Assembly (NCBI RefSeq): GCF_023740735.1
Contig: NZ_JAMRXH010000004.1
Coordinates: 62,001-126,000, forward strand
Direction: 5' to 3'
Length of the DNA: 64,000 nucleotides
Source: Nocardia sp. CDC159
Lineage (GTDB): Bacteria; Actinomycetota; Actinomycetes; Mycobacteriales; Mycobacteriaceae
The notes beneath the pieces were generated by a model, which saw only the letters and a list, made by a program, of their open reading frames with translations, was not told the origin of the DNA and ran no database searches. The translations under genes and the position numbers were made by a program. Of the stretch, positions 45,218 through 53,200 are shown one piece after another; the stretch's first letter is position 1; every line of letters begins with the position of its first letter.

Positions 45218-46879
45218 ATGGCCTATGTAGTCGGGGACTATCTGCTCGATCGGTTGCACGAACTGGGCGTCACCGAAATCTTCGGTGTCCCGGGCGATTT
45301 CAACCTCCGCTTCCTCGATCACATCGTCGCCCACGAGGGTGTGCGGTGGGTCGGCGGCGCGAACGAACTCAATGCCGGATACTCGGCCGACGGGTACGCG
45401 CGACTGCGCGGCATCGGCGCGGTCGTGACCACCTACGGCGTCGGTGAGCTGAGCGCGGCCAACGCGATCGCGGGCAGTTATGCCGAACGCGTGCCCGTGG
45501 TGCACATCGTCGGCGTCCCCGCCAAGGACATCCAGGCCAACCACCGCGTCATCCACCACACCCTCGGCGACGGCGATTTCCACCACTTCCGCCGGATCGC
45601 CGCCGAGATCACCTGTGCCCAGGCCGATCTGGGCGCGGCCGACGCCTGCGCCGAGATCGATCGCGTGCTGCGCGCGGTGCGAGTGCACCGGCGGCCCGGC
45701 TACCTCATGCTCGCCACCGATGTGGCGCAGGTCGAGGTGGAACCGCCGAGCACCCCGCTGGCCCCGCCTGCCGACTTCTCCAGCCCCGGCGCGCGGGCGG
45801 CCTTCGAGCAGGCGGCGCGCGAATTCCTGGGCGGCAAGCGGGTGACCGTGCTGGCCGACGTATTCGTCGACCGCGTCGGCGCCACCGAGCAGCTGCGCAA
45901 GCTGGTGAGCGGCGCGAATCTGCCGCATGCCACGCTGGCCTGGGGCAAGACCCTCGTCGACGAGTCCGCGCCCAACTTCCTGGGCGTCTATTCCGGCGCC
46001 GCCTCCGATCCGGTCGTCCGCGACGCCGTCGAGGAGGCCGAGCGTCTGGTGACCGTCGGCGTGCAGTTCACCGACACCATCACCGCCGGATTCAGCCAGC
46101 GTGTGGATCCGCGGCGCACCATCGATATCGGGGCCGATCGCACCGTCATCGGCGGGGTCGACGCGTACGCGCCCCTGTCGCTGGCCACGGCCCTGCGGAT
46201 CCTCACCGACATCGCCGCGGAATTCGCGCCCGCCGAGGCCACCGCGGGCGGCGACGCCGCCGCACCGCAACCACCGGCCGACGGCCCGCTGACCCAGGCC
46301 GCCCTGTGGCCGCTGGTCGCGGACGCCCTGGGTGACAACAACATCGTGGTCGCCGATCAGGGCACGGCCTTCTTCGGCCTGGCCACCCTGCGGATGCCCG
46401 CGGGCATCACCTTCCTCGGCCAGCCGCTGTGGGGTTCGATCGGCTACACCCTGCCCGCGGCCCTCGGCGCGGGGCTGGCCTGTCCCGACCGCCGTCCCGT
46501 GCTGGTGATCGGCGACGGCGCGGCGCAGCTGACCATTCAGGAGCTCGGTGTCTGGATTCGCGAGCGGGTGCCCGGCGTCATCGTGCTGGTCAACAACAAC
46601 GGTTACGCCGTCGAGCGGGCGATCCACGGGGAGCGCGCCCCCTACAACGACATCGCACCCTGGCGCTGGGACACCCTGCCGTACGCCTTCGGCGCCGATC
46701 CGGAGGCGGTATCGGTGCTACGCGCGCGTACGGTGGGCGAGCTGCGTGATTGCCTGAGTGCCGCCGCGGCGGCCCGGGATCGGCTCGTGCTGCTCGAGGT
46801 GTGCACCGATACCGTGGACTATCCGCCCTTCATGACCGAGGTGTCGGCGGCGATCACCGCGGCGAATTCGCGGTCCTGA
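45218..46879 (+). CDS. kdc: Thiamine-diphosphate-dependent alpha-keto acid decarboxylase
   Basis: A 553-residue enzyme of the pyruvate/indolepyruvate decarboxylase group, close in layout to the mycobacterial Kdc. The N-terminal [23 protein letters not shown] has the catalytic Glu in [15 protein letters not shown], and the twin His ([16 protein letters not shown]) typifies the decarboxylases. The C-terminal ThDP-Mg motif is [13 protein letters not shown] ... VLVNNNGY. It converts branched-chain or aromatic 2-oxo acids to aldehydes; the preferred substrate cannot be read from sequence. It follows the membrane protein gene by 18 bp with GTGGAAG before the ATG. Confidence 0.92.
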   Translation: MAYVVGDYLLDRLHELGVTEIFGVPGDFNLRFLDHIVAHEGVRWVGGANELNAGYSADGYARLRGIGAVVTTYGVGELSAANAIAGSYAERVPVVHIVGVPAKDIQANHRVIHHTLGDGDFHHFRRIAAEITCAQADLGAADACAEIDRVLRAVRVHRRPGYLMLATDVAQVEVEPPSTPLAPPADFSSPGARAAFEQAAREFLGGKRVTVLADVFVDRVGATEQLRKLVSGANLPHATLAWGKTLVDESAPNFLGVYSGAASDPVVRDAVEEAERLVTVGVQFTDTITAGFSQRVDPRRTIDIGADRTVIGGVDAYAPLSLATALRILTDIAAEFAPAEATAGGDAAAPQPPADGPLTQAALWPLVADALGDNNIVVADQGTAFFGLATLRMPAGITFLGQPLWGSIGYTLPAALGAGLACPDRRPVLVIGDGAAQLTIQELGVWIRERVPGVIVLVNNNGYAVERAIHGERAPYNDIAPWRWDTLPYAFGADPEAVSVLRARTVGELRDCLSAAAAARDRLVLLEVCTDTVDYPPFMTEVSAAITAANSRS

Positions 46880-46915
46880 GCGCGCGGCGGACCCGATTAA
46901 CGGTGCGGTCGCGCG

Positions 46916-46927
46916 ATCTGGCACAAT
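46916..46927 (+). promoter_or_regulatory. Promoter element ATCTGGCACAAT of rplS
   Basis: Matches the rpsP promoter element at 37686-37697 in 11 of 12 positions and lies 116 bp before the rplS start, leaving a leader of about 105 nt. Confidence 0.5.
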
Positions 46928-47042
46928 AACCGGGTTGCCCTGGGCCGTCGAGGTCCGGCGCACCGACCGTATCCGGAGCACGAACCGGTAGAGCTGGACG
47001 CCGCCAGGTTCCTCTGTTCACGCGAACTTCCAAAGGACGGAA

Positions 47043-47384
47043 ATGAACACCCTCGACTTCGTCGACGAAAAGTCGCTGCGCAGCGATGTCCCGGACTTCC
47101 GACCCGGCGACACGATCAACGTGCACGTGAAGGTCATCGAAGGTAACAAGGAGCGCATCCAGGTCTTCAAGGGCGTCGTCATCCGGCGTCAGGGTGGCGG
47201 CATCCGCGAGACCTTTACGGTCCGCAAGGTCTCCTTCGGTGTCGGCGTCGAGCGCACCTTCCCGGTGCACAGCCCCAACATCGACCACATCGATGTCGTG
47301 ACCCGCGGCGATGTCCGTCGGGCCAAGCTGTACTACCTGCGCGATCTGCGCGGCAAGGCCGCCAAGATCAAGGAAAAGCGCTGA
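47043..47384 (+). CDS. rplS: 50S ribosomal protein bL19
   Basis: A 113-residue large-subunit protein at the 30S-50S interface. The blocks [56 protein letters not shown] and the C-terminal [21 protein letters not shown] match the family over its full length. AAAGGACGG precedes ATG 47043. A strong intrinsic terminator follows, so it is probably monocistronic. Confidence 0.98.
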   Translation: MNTLDFVDEKSLRSDVPDFRPGDTINVHVKVIEGNKERIQVFKGVVIRRQGGGIRETFTVRKVSFGVGVERTFPVHSPNIDHIDVVTRGDVRRAKLYYLRDLRGKAAKIKEKR

Positions 47385-47401
47385 GCGGCAGCCTCGACCG
47401 C

Positions 47402-47434
47402 AAGACCCCCGGCCCGGCCGGGGGTCTTTTGTTT
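47402..47434 (+). terminator. Intrinsic terminator of rplS
   Basis: Inverted repeat of 13-bp arms (47402-47414, 47416-47428; AAGACCCCCGGCC) followed by TTTTGTTT, the only classical T-tract terminator in the window. Confidence 0.9.
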
Positions 47435-47507
47435 CATCCGGATGCGACCGTGCGGTTTTCATGGCATACGCTCAGCCCGAGGCACGCCCACCCGGGGTGC
47501 GCTGGGC

Positions 47508-47513
47508 TAGTCT
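47508..47513 (+). promoter_or_regulatory. Leaderless -10 box (TAGTCT) of lepB
   Basis: TAGTCT, 7 nt before GTG 47521, supports that start. Confidence 0.55.
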
Positions 47514-47520
47514 GTTCGGC

Positions 47521-48312
47521 GTGGCAGAGGAGAGTGAGTCGGTGACGGTGCCGGAACCAGGCGACGAACGCGCGGGCGACCCCTCGCCGAAGCGGCGGCG
47601 CGGACGAGAGAAGAAGAATCGTCCGTTCTGGCAGGAACTCCCGATCCTGATCGTCATCGCGGCGGTGATCGCGGCGCTGGTGGTCAACTTCATCGGCCGC
47701 CCGTATGTGATCCCGTCGGAGTCGATGGAAACGACCCTGCACGGCTGCGCCGGTTGTACCGGCGATCGCATCTACGTCGAGAAGCTCAGCTACGACTTCG
47801 GCGATCCCAAGCCCGGTGACGTGGTGGTCTTCGTCGGCCCCACCGACTCCTGGAACCGGCTCTACCACTCCAACCGCTCGACCAATACCGTCAAGCGGGG
47901 CATCCAGAACTTCTTCTCCTTCTTCGGCCTCGTGCCCCCGGACGAGAACGACCTGGTCAAGCGGGTCATCGCGACCGGCGGTCAGACCGTGCAGTGTTGT
48001 GACGCGCAGGGCCGGGTGATGGTGGACGGCAAGCCGCTGGACGAGCCGTACGCCCGCTATGTGCTGCCCTACGAGCCCGGCTTGCCCTATGCCAACTCCG
48101 GCGGCCGGGGCCGGGAGTTCGGTCCGGTCAAGGTTCCCGAGGGCAACCTCTGGGTGATGGGCGACAACCGCAACCGTTCGGCCGACTCGCGTGCCCACAT
48201 GGAGGACCAATACCAGGGCACCGTGCCGGTGAGCGATGTGCGCGGCAAGGCGGTGTTCAAGATCTGGCCGCCCAACCGCATCGGTCCGATCCGCTCGCAG
48301 AACCCGCAGTAG
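47521..48312 (+). CDS. lepB: Signal peptidase I LepB
   Basis: A 263-residue membrane-anchored serine protease that cleaves Sec and Tat signal peptides. After a charged N-terminus (KRRRGREKKNRPF) comes one membrane helix (ILIVIAAVIAALVVNFI), then the catalytic Ser in PSESMETTL, DPKPGDVVVF, the general-base Lys in DLVKRVIATGG and the box E GDNRNRSADSR. A Cys pair (CAGC) lies near the active Ser. I chose GTG 47521 because of the TAGTCT box; ATG 47461 would add 20 residues. rnhB follows after 48 bp. Confidence 0.96.
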   Translation: MAEESESVTVPEPGDERAGDPSPKRRRGREKKNRPFWQELPILIVIAAVIAALVVNFIGRPYVIPSESMETTLHGCAGCTGDRIYVEKLSYDFGDPKPGDVVVFVGPTDSWNRLYHSNRSTNTVKRGIQNFFSFFGLVPPDENDLVKRVIATGGQTVQCCDAQGRVMVDGKPLDEPYARYVLPYEPGLPYANSGGRGREFGPVKVPEGNLWVMGDNRNRSADSRAHMEDQYQGTVPVSDVRGKAVFKIWPPNRIGPIRSQNPQ

Positions 48313-48348
48313 GCCGCGGGCCCGCGCGAGGCGAACACATCGGCACGG

Positions 48349-48354
48349 CATAAT
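48349..48354 (+). promoter_or_regulatory. Leaderless -10 box (CATAAT) of rnhB
   Basis: CATAAT, 6 nt before GTG 48361. Confidence 0.45.
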
Positions 48355-48360
48355 CGAACG

Positions 48361-49164
48361 GTGGGTGCAGTGGGGCGCAATCAGCAGCGCGTCGCTCGGA
48401 ACGGTAAGGGCGGCAGAGTAATTCGGTCCATCACTGTCCGCGGCGGGGATTGGCCGCCGCGCGTGGTGATGCGCAAGGCGGGCGGGCTGCGCACGCTCGA
48501 GGCGGCGCTGATCCGCAGCGGTCTGGGGCCGGTCGCCGGGGTGGACGAGGCCGGGCGCGGTTGCTGCGCCGGTCCGCTCGTGGTGGCCTCGTGTCTGCTC
48601 GCCCCCAAGGCCTACGATTCGCTGGCCGATCTCGACGACTCCAAGAAGCTGACCGAGGCGACCCGGGAGCGGCTGTTCCCGATCATCCAGCGCCGGGCGC
48701 TGGCCTGGAAGGTCGTGGTCATTCCCGCCTGGGAGATCGACCGGATCGGCATCCACGTCGCCAATATCGAGGGCATGCGTCGCGCGGTGATGGGCCTGGA
48801 CCTCGTGCCCGGATATGTGCTCACCGACGGCTTCCGGGTGCCCGGCATTCCGGTGCCGTCGCTGCCGGTGATCGGCGGCGACGCGGCGGCGGCCTGCATC
48901 GCCGCGGCCAGCATCCTGGCGAAGGTGACCCGCGACCGCCTGATGGTCGAGCTGGACCAACGCCTGCCCGGGTATGGATTCGCCGCCCACAAGGGTTACA
49001 ACACACCCGAACACATGGCCGCGCTGAAGGAGCTCGGCCCCAGTAGTGAACATCGCCGCTCGTGGCGCAATGTCCGGCTGACCGATGCGCTGGATCCGGT
49101 GGAGATCGAGCCGGACATGCCGGATGGGACGCGAGTGGCTGCCGATGCCGCGCATGCGAGATGA
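48361..49164 (+). CDS. rnhB: Ribonuclease HII
   Basis: A 267-residue endonuclease that removes RNA from RNA-DNA hybrids, including single ribonucleotides. The active-site blocks are [19 protein letters not shown] (Asp-Glu), [25 protein letters not shown] (Asp), [23 protein letters not shown] and the C-terminal [14 protein letters not shown]. The [20 protein letters not shown] entry is shared with mycobacterial RNase HII. The GTG at 48361 gives a somewhat extended N-terminus; ATG 48469 is a less likely alternative. DUF2469 follows after 44 bp. Confidence 0.96.
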   Translation: MGAVGRNQQRVARNGKGGRVIRSITVRGGDWPPRVVMRKAGGLRTLEAALIRSGLGPVAGVDEAGRGCCAGPLVVASCLLAPKAYDSLADLDDSKKLTEATRERLFPIIQRRALAWKVVVIPAWEIDRIGIHVANIEGMRRAVMGLDLVPGYVLTDGFRVPGIPVPSLPVIGGDAAAACIAAASILAKVTRDRLMVELDQRLPGYGFAAHKGYNTPEHMAALKELGPSSEHRRSWRNVRLTDALDPVEIEPDMPDGTRVAADAAHAR

Positions 49165-49208
49165 TGTCAATATCCGCATAAGTGGCGAGAAGGAGGACGT
49201 CCCACCCG

Positions 49209-49514
49209 ATGAGTGCCGAGGACCTCGAGAAGTACGAAACCGAGATGGAGCTCTCGCTGTATCGCGAGTACAAGGACATCGTCGGTCAGTTCTCGTACGT
49301 GGTGGAGACCGAGCGCCGCTTCTACCTCGCCAATTCCGTCGAACTGCGACCGCAGAACGCCGACGGTGAGGTGTATTTCGAGGTGCGCATGTCCGACGCC
49401 TGGGTATGGGACATGTACCGCCCCGCCCGGTTCGTCAAACACGTCCGGGTCATCACGTTCAAGGATGTGAACATCGAGGAGCTGGAGAAACCGGATCTGC
49501 GGCTGCCCGAGTAG
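49209..49514 (+). CDS. DUF2469 family protein
   Basis: A 101-residue acidic cytoplasmic protein, almost universally placed after rnhB in actinobacteria. The conserved blocks are MSAEDLEKYETEMELSLYREYKD, FSYVVETERRFYLAN, VELRPQNADGEVYFEV and SDAWVWDMYRPARFVKHVRVITFKDVNIEEL. The function is unknown. GGAGGACG lies upstream of ATG 49209; an in-frame ATG at 49182 would add nine residues without support. Confidence 0.95.
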   Translation: MSAEDLEKYETEMELSLYREYKDIVGQFSYVVETERRFYLANSVELRPQNADGEVYFEVRMSDAWVWDMYRPARFVKHVRVITFKDVNIEELEKPDLRLPE

Positions 49515-49521
49515 GCCGGAC

Positions 49522-49548
49522 TTGTCCACAGCCCCCCGGTTATCCACA
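49522..49548 (+). promoter_or_regulatory. Two DnaA boxes in front of yraN-comM
   Basis: TTGTCCACA (49522-49530) and the consensus TTATCCACA (49540-49548) stand in the same orientation, 18 bp apart, in the DUF2469-yraN intergenic region, 52 bp upstream of the yraN -10 box. They could mediate DnaA control of the genes or titrate DnaA. Confidence 0.65.
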
Positions 49549-49598
49549 GCCTTTCTGTTTCCCCAGGTCGGCCCCCCGGACCGAGTAGCCGTCCGAGT

Positions 49599-49604
49599 CA
49601 TGCT
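49599..49604 (+). promoter_or_regulatory. Leaderless -10 box (CATGCT) of yraN
   Basis: CATGCT, 6 nt before GTG 49611. Confidence 0.35.
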
Positions 49605-49610
49605 GGGCGG

Positions 49611-49967
49611 GTGGCAGACAAGCTGGCGCTGGGCGCATTCGGGGAGAGACTGGCGGCGCGGCATCTGCGTGCCGCCGGAATGCGGATCGTCGATCGAAAT
49701 TGGCGTTGCCGCTACGGTGAGCTGGATCTGATCGCCCGTGACGCGGCGGTGACCGCGTTCGTGGAGGTGAAGACCCGCACCGGACTGTCGTTCGGACGGC
49801 CCGCCGAGGCCGTGACCCGAGCCAAACAGCAGCGGATCAGACGCCTGGCCCTGCTGTGGCTGGCCGAACATCCCGGACCGCGGCGGCGCATCCGCTTCGA
49901 CGTGGTGTCGGTGCTGGTGCTGCCCGACCGCCCGGCCGTGGTCGAACACCTCGAGGCGGTGTTCTGA
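49611..49967 (+). CDS. yraN: YraN family (UPF0102) endonuclease-like protein
   Basis: A 118-residue protein with a restriction-endonuclease-like fold: GERLAARHLRAAGMRIVDRNWRCRYGELDLIARD, then FVEVKTRTGLSFGRPAEAV (D..ExK-type motif) and IRFDVVSVLV. The family associates with recombination and DNA uptake genes; a specific role is not established. Its stop overlaps the comM ATG (TGATG), so the two are translationally coupled. Two DnaA boxes precede it. Confidence 0.93.
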   Translation: MADKLALGAFGERLAARHLRAAGMRIVDRNWRCRYGELDLIARDAAVTAFVEVKTRTGLSFGRPAEAVTRAKQQRIRRLALLWLAEHPGPRRRIRFDVVSVLVLPDRPAVVEHLEAVF

Positions 49968-51475
49968 TGGCGCTCGGACGGGCGTATTCGGTGGCGGTGA
50001 CCGGCGTGGAGGGCCAGCTGGTCGAGATCGAGGCCGATATCGGCCAGGGCCTGCCCTCGGTGCATCTGGTTGGCCTGCCCGACACCACGCTGCAGGAATC
50101 GCGCGACCGGGTCCGGGCGGCGGTCACCAATTCCGGGGAGAAATGGCCCGACGGCCGGGTGATCCTGGCCCTGTCCCCGGCGACCCTGCCCAAGGTGGGC
50201 AGCGTCTACGACCTGGCGCTGGCCGCGGCCGTACTGGACGCCGGTGACGCGATTCCCTCGGAGCGGCTGGTCGGGACCGTGCTGCTCGGCGAACTGGCGC
50301 TGGACGGGCGGGTGCGGCGGGTACGCGGCATCCTGCCCGCCGTGCTGGCCGCCCGCGCCGCGGGCCGCCCGACGGTCGTGGTTCCCGGCGCGGGTCTGGC
50401 CGAGGCCGGGTTGGTGGCCGGCATCCGGGTGCTGGGCGCCGATACGCTGCGGGCGCTGATCGACTGGCTGCGCGGCGAGGGCGAGTTGCGCGCCCCCGAC
50501 GGCCTGCTCCCACCGGTGGACCGCACCTGCGGCGACCTCAGCGAGGTGGTCGGGCAGGACGAGGCGCGCTGGGCACTGGAGGTCGCCGCCGCGGGCGGGC
50601 ACCACCTGTTGCTCACCGGACCGCCGGGCATCGGCAAAACCATGCTGGCGCAGCGTCTTCCGGGCCTGCTGCCGCCGCTGACCGAACGCGACGCGCTGGA
50701 GGTGACGGCGATTCACTCGGTGGCCGGGACACTGCCCAACGACCACCCGTTGATCACCTCCCCACCCTTCGTGGCGCCGCACCATTCGACCTCGGTCACC
50801 GCCATCGTCGGCGGCGGTTCCGGTTCGGCCCGCCCGGGTGCGGTGAGCCGGGCTCATCGCGGTGTGCTGTTCCTCGACGAATGCGCCGAGATCGGCACGA
50901 AGGTGTTGGAGGCGTTGCGAACGCCGTTGGAGGAGGGCGAGGTTCGCATCGCCCGCCGCGACGGGGTGGCGCGGTATCCGGCCCGCTTCCAATTGATCCT
51001 GGCCGCCAATCCGTGTCCGTGCGCCCCGGCCCGCGATGTCGACTGCATCTGCGCGCCACTGGCCCGGCGCAGATATCTGGGCAAACTGTCCGGACCGCTG
51101 ATGGATCGCATCGATATCTGGGTTCAGATGTACGGCCAGGCGGCGGGTGCCTTCGCCGCGACCGAGGCCGAGAGCAGCGAAACGGTGCGCGGCAGAGTCA
51201 CCGTCGCGCGGCAGGCGGCGGCGCGGCGCTGGCGGGAATACGGTTGGACCACCAATGCCGAGGTGCCCGGACATGTACTGCGCCAACGCTTCCGGTTGCC
51301 GCGCGAATCGCTCGCCCCGGTGGAGAACGCGCTTCGCCAGGGCCGGATGTCGGCCCGCGGGGCGGATCGCGCGATCCGCGTCGCGTGGACGATCTGTGAT
51401 CTACGCGGCGCGGAGGTGCCGAGTGCGCAGGATGTCATGCAGGCGTTGAATTTTCGCCAGCGGGGTGCGTTGTGA
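49967..51475 (+). CDS. comM: ComM / YifB-family AAA+ ATPase
   Basis: A 502-residue Mg-chelatase-like AAA+ protein; in Gram-negative bacteria ComM is the helicase that drives branch migration during natural transformation. The N-terminal ribosomal-S5-like domain (residues about 1-165: SVAVTGVEGQLVEIEADIGQGLPSVHLVGLPDT) leads to the ATPase domain, with Walker A GPPGIGKTMLAQRLPGLLP, Walker B LFLDECAEIGTKVLEALRTPLEEGEV and a Cys-rich CPCAPARDVDCIC segment. ATG 49967 overlaps the yraN stop. Followed by dprA after a 350-bp interval. Confidence 0.93.
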   Translation: MALGRAYSVAVTGVEGQLVEIEADIGQGLPSVHLVGLPDTTLQESRDRVRAAVTNSGEKWPDGRVILALSPATLPKVGSVYDLALAAAVLDAGDAIPSERLVGTVLLGELALDGRVRRVRGILPAVLAARAAGRPTVVVPGAGLAEAGLVAGIRVLGADTLRALIDWLRGEGELRAPDGLLPPVDRTCGDLSEVVGQDEARWALEVAAAGGHHLLLTGPPGIGKTMLAQRLPGLLPPLTERDALEVTAIHSVAGTLPNDHPLITSPPFVAPHHSTSVTAIVGGGSGSARPGAVSRAHRGVLFLDECAEIGTKVLEALRTPLEEGEVRIARRDGVARYPARFQLILAANPCPCAPARDVDCICAPLARRRYLGKLSGPLMDRIDIWVQMYGQAAGAFAATEAESSETVRGRVTVARQAAARRWREYGWTTNAEVPGHVLRQRFRLPRESLAPVENALRQGRMSARGADRAIRVAWTICDLRGAEVPSAQDVMQALNFRQRGAL

Positions 51476-51780
51476 GGTCCGGCGATGAGCGGCGGTTGCG
51501 CCTGTGGTGGGCGGCCGAGGCCGTCGCGTTGCTCCGGCGGGTGGGGCGCATGCGCGTTGTGGGGTGGGCGGATCCCGGGTCGTCTCGTCGTTGGGGGAGG
51601 GTCGATGATGCCTTCTCCGACCAGGAATCGCCCACTCGGGGCTGGTCTGTCGCGTCGTCGCGGGATGGTCGGGCTCGGGCGAGTACGGCAGCGACCGCCG
51701 GGGTTGAACCCGTGGACCGACCGCGGGCGGCTTATGGAGCGGTGGAAGCGGAGATACGCGACGGCGACGCGATGCCGTAG
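51472..51780 (+). CDS. Possible small ORF coupled to comM (102 aa), doubtful
   Basis: The GTG at 51472 overlaps the comM stop in a GTGA arrangement, typical of coupled genes, and the frame runs 102 codons. Codon third positions are clearly less G/C-rich than in neighbours, and the protein is Arg/Ala/Trp-rich (RRLRLWWAAEAVALLRR near the start) with no recognised domain. A competing frame (51485-51859) is no better. If it is not a gene, the interval 51476-51827 is empty. Confidence 0.3.
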   Translation: MRSGDERRLRLWWAAEAVALLRRVGRMRVVGWADPGSSRRWGRVDDAFSDQESPTRGWSVASSRDGRARASTAATAGVEPVDRPRAAYGAVEAEIRDGDAMP

Positions 51781-51827
51781 CCGAAGTATCGAATGCACGC
51801 GGGCTGGAACGACTCGAAGGGGGAGCG

Positions 51828-53033
51828 ATGAGCGTCGGCGAGGAGGGGAGGGTAAGTGATATGGGCGTCGGAATCTTCGGGCGCACAGCGGATGTGGTGC
51901 GGCTCGACGCGGATGAGCGCCGACTGGCGTGGGTGTATCTGTCCCGCGTGGTGCAGGGGCCGTGTGCCGCGCTGTCGGCGCTGATCGAGCAGGTGGGCGT
52001 GGTGGAGGCGGCGCGGGCGGTGCGCGAATGCGAATTGCCGGAGTCGTTGCGTGGGCCGACCGAGAAGCGACGCGGAATATGCCGCGCGGAACGGGATCTC
52101 GACCTGATCACCCGCCTGGGCGGTCGCGTGGTGACGCCCGACGATGCCGAATGGCCCGCCTGGCGGATGCTCGGCCTCGGCCAGTTGGATCCGGGGCGGG
52201 ACGCGGATGCGGCTGTGCCGCTGGTGTTGTGGGTGCGGGGGCCGTTGTCGCTGGTGACGTCCACCGAGCGGGCGCTGGCGGTGGTGGGTGCCCGGTGCAG
52301 CAGCGGTTACGGCGAACGGGTGACCGCCGAGATCGTCGCCGAGCTGGCGGCCCGCGGCTGGACCATCGTGTCCGGTGCGGCGTTCGGCATCGACGGTGCG
52401 GCGCATCGAACCGCACTCGCGATCGGCGGCGTCACCATCGCCGTCCTGGCCTGTGGGGTGGATCGTCCCTATCCCGCCCAGCACCACCGGCTACTGGCGG
52501 AAATAGCCGAAACCGGCCTGGTGATCAGCGAATACCCGCCGGGTGCCGTCGCGCACAAACACCACTTCCTGGCGCGTAATCGCCTCGTGGCGTCACTCGC
52601 CGACGGCGTCCTGGTCGTCGAGGCGGGTCTGCGCAGCGGCGCGCGCAACACGGTGAAATGGGCGCGCCGCATCGGCCGCCCCGCGCTGGCGGTGCCGGGC
52701 CCGGTGACCGCACCCTCCTCGGTCGGCTGCCACCGCATGATCCGCGAGGGTGAGGCCCTGCTGGTCACGCGGGCGGAGGAGGTCCTGGACGAGGCGGGCC
52801 CGCTGCATCTGCCGGTCCCCGCGGCCCGGTCCGACGACGAGAACCTCCGCGGCGATGAGGCTCTCGTCTACGCGGCGCTGCCGAAGATCGGTTCCCGGCG
52901 GCCCGGCGACCTGGCCGCCCAATTGGGCCTGTCCCTCGCGGCCGTCCGCGCGGCCCTTCCGGCCCTGGAACTCGCGGGCCTGGTCGGCTGCGACGCCACC
53001 GGGTGGTTCCGGGTGGCGAGGACAGCGCTATGA
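51828..53033 (+). CDS. dprA: DNA-processing protein DprA
   Basis: A 401-residue protein that binds incoming single-stranded DNA and loads RecA. The Rossmann-like core is complete: LAVVGARCSSGYGERV, GWTIVSGAAFGIDGAAHRTAL, LACGVDRPYPAQHHRLL, GLVISEYPPG, HFLARNRLVASLADGVLVVEAGLRSGARNTVKWA and PVTAPSSVGCHRMIREG. The C-terminal winged-helix domain (PKIGSRRPGDLAAQLGLSLAAVRAAL) is present. AAGGGGGAG precedes ATG 51828. Its presence with comM and yraN is usual, and natural competence need not follow. Confidence 0.95.
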   Translation: MSVGEEGRVSDMGVGIFGRTADVVRLDADERRLAWVYLSRVVQGPCAALSALIEQVGVVEAARAVRECELPESLRGPTEKRRGICRAERDLDLITRLGGRVVTPDDAEWPAWRMLGLGQLDPGRDADAAVPLVLWVRGPLSLVTSTERALAVVGARCSSGYGERVTAEIVAELAARGWTIVSGAAFGIDGAAHRTALAIGGVTIAVLACGVDRPYPAQHHRLLAEIAETGLVISEYPPGAVAHKHHFLARNRLVASLADGVLVVEAGLRSGARNTVKWARRIGRPALAVPGPVTAPSSVGCHRMIREGEALLVTRAEEVLDEAGPLHLPVPAARSDDENLRGDEALVYAALPKIGSRRPGDLAAQLGLSLAAVRAALPALELAGLVGCDATGWFRVARTAL

Positions 53034-53072
53034 GCCCGCACGCCCCGGACGGTTACGAGGTGGACGGCGCGG

Positions 53073-53078
53073 TACGAT
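53073..53078 (+). promoter_or_regulatory. Leaderless -10 box (TACGAT) of the uORF
   Basis: TACGAT, 6 nt before ATG 53085, the same layout as other leaderless genes here, so the mRNA probably starts on the uORF AUG. Confidence 0.55.
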
Positions 53079-53084
53079 TCCGAC

Positions 53085-53108
53085 ATGTTCTTCTTCCACC
53101 TGCGCTGA
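53085..53108 (+). CDS. Leader peptide MFFFHLR (upstream ORF)
   Basis: A seven-codon ORF, ATG followed by three TTC Phe codons, then CAC, CTG, CGC and TGA, translating to MFFFHLR. A TACGAT box 6 nt before the ATG makes it a leaderless ORF at the very 5' end of the transcript. Directly after the stop come two hairpins (53114-53146 and 53154-53168), and then the ribosome site and start of the methyltransferase gene at 53201. Leader peptides with clustered codons of one amino acid normally sense charged-tRNA supply by ribosome stalling. Phe is the candidate here, but why a methyltransferase would respond to it is unknown. Confidence 0.6.
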   Translation: MFFFHLR

Positions 53109-53113
53109 GGACC

Positions 53114-53168
53114 CGTCGGCAAGACGAGGACCCCCCATTGCCGACGAGGCGGGGCGACGCGGCGTCGC
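53114..53168 (+). promoter_or_regulatory. Attenuator-like hairpins downstream of the uORF
   Basis: Hairpin 1: CGTCGGCAA (53114-53122) pairs with TTGCCGACG (53138-53146), loop 15 nt. Hairpin 2: GCGACGC (53154-53160) pairs with GCGTCGC (53162-53168). The second is close to the ribosome site GGGAG (53184-53188). The repeated GACGAGG (53123-53129 and 53144-53150) could allow alternative pairing. Confidence 0.55.
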
Positions 53169-53200
53169 TTCGAACCTCGACGTGGGAGAAGAACATTCAC

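Noticed and set aside
47461..47520. ATG 47461 as the lepB start
   Set aside because: A TAGTCT box 7 nt before GTG 47521 and the weak character of the extra 20 residues favour the shorter protein, though this is not proven.
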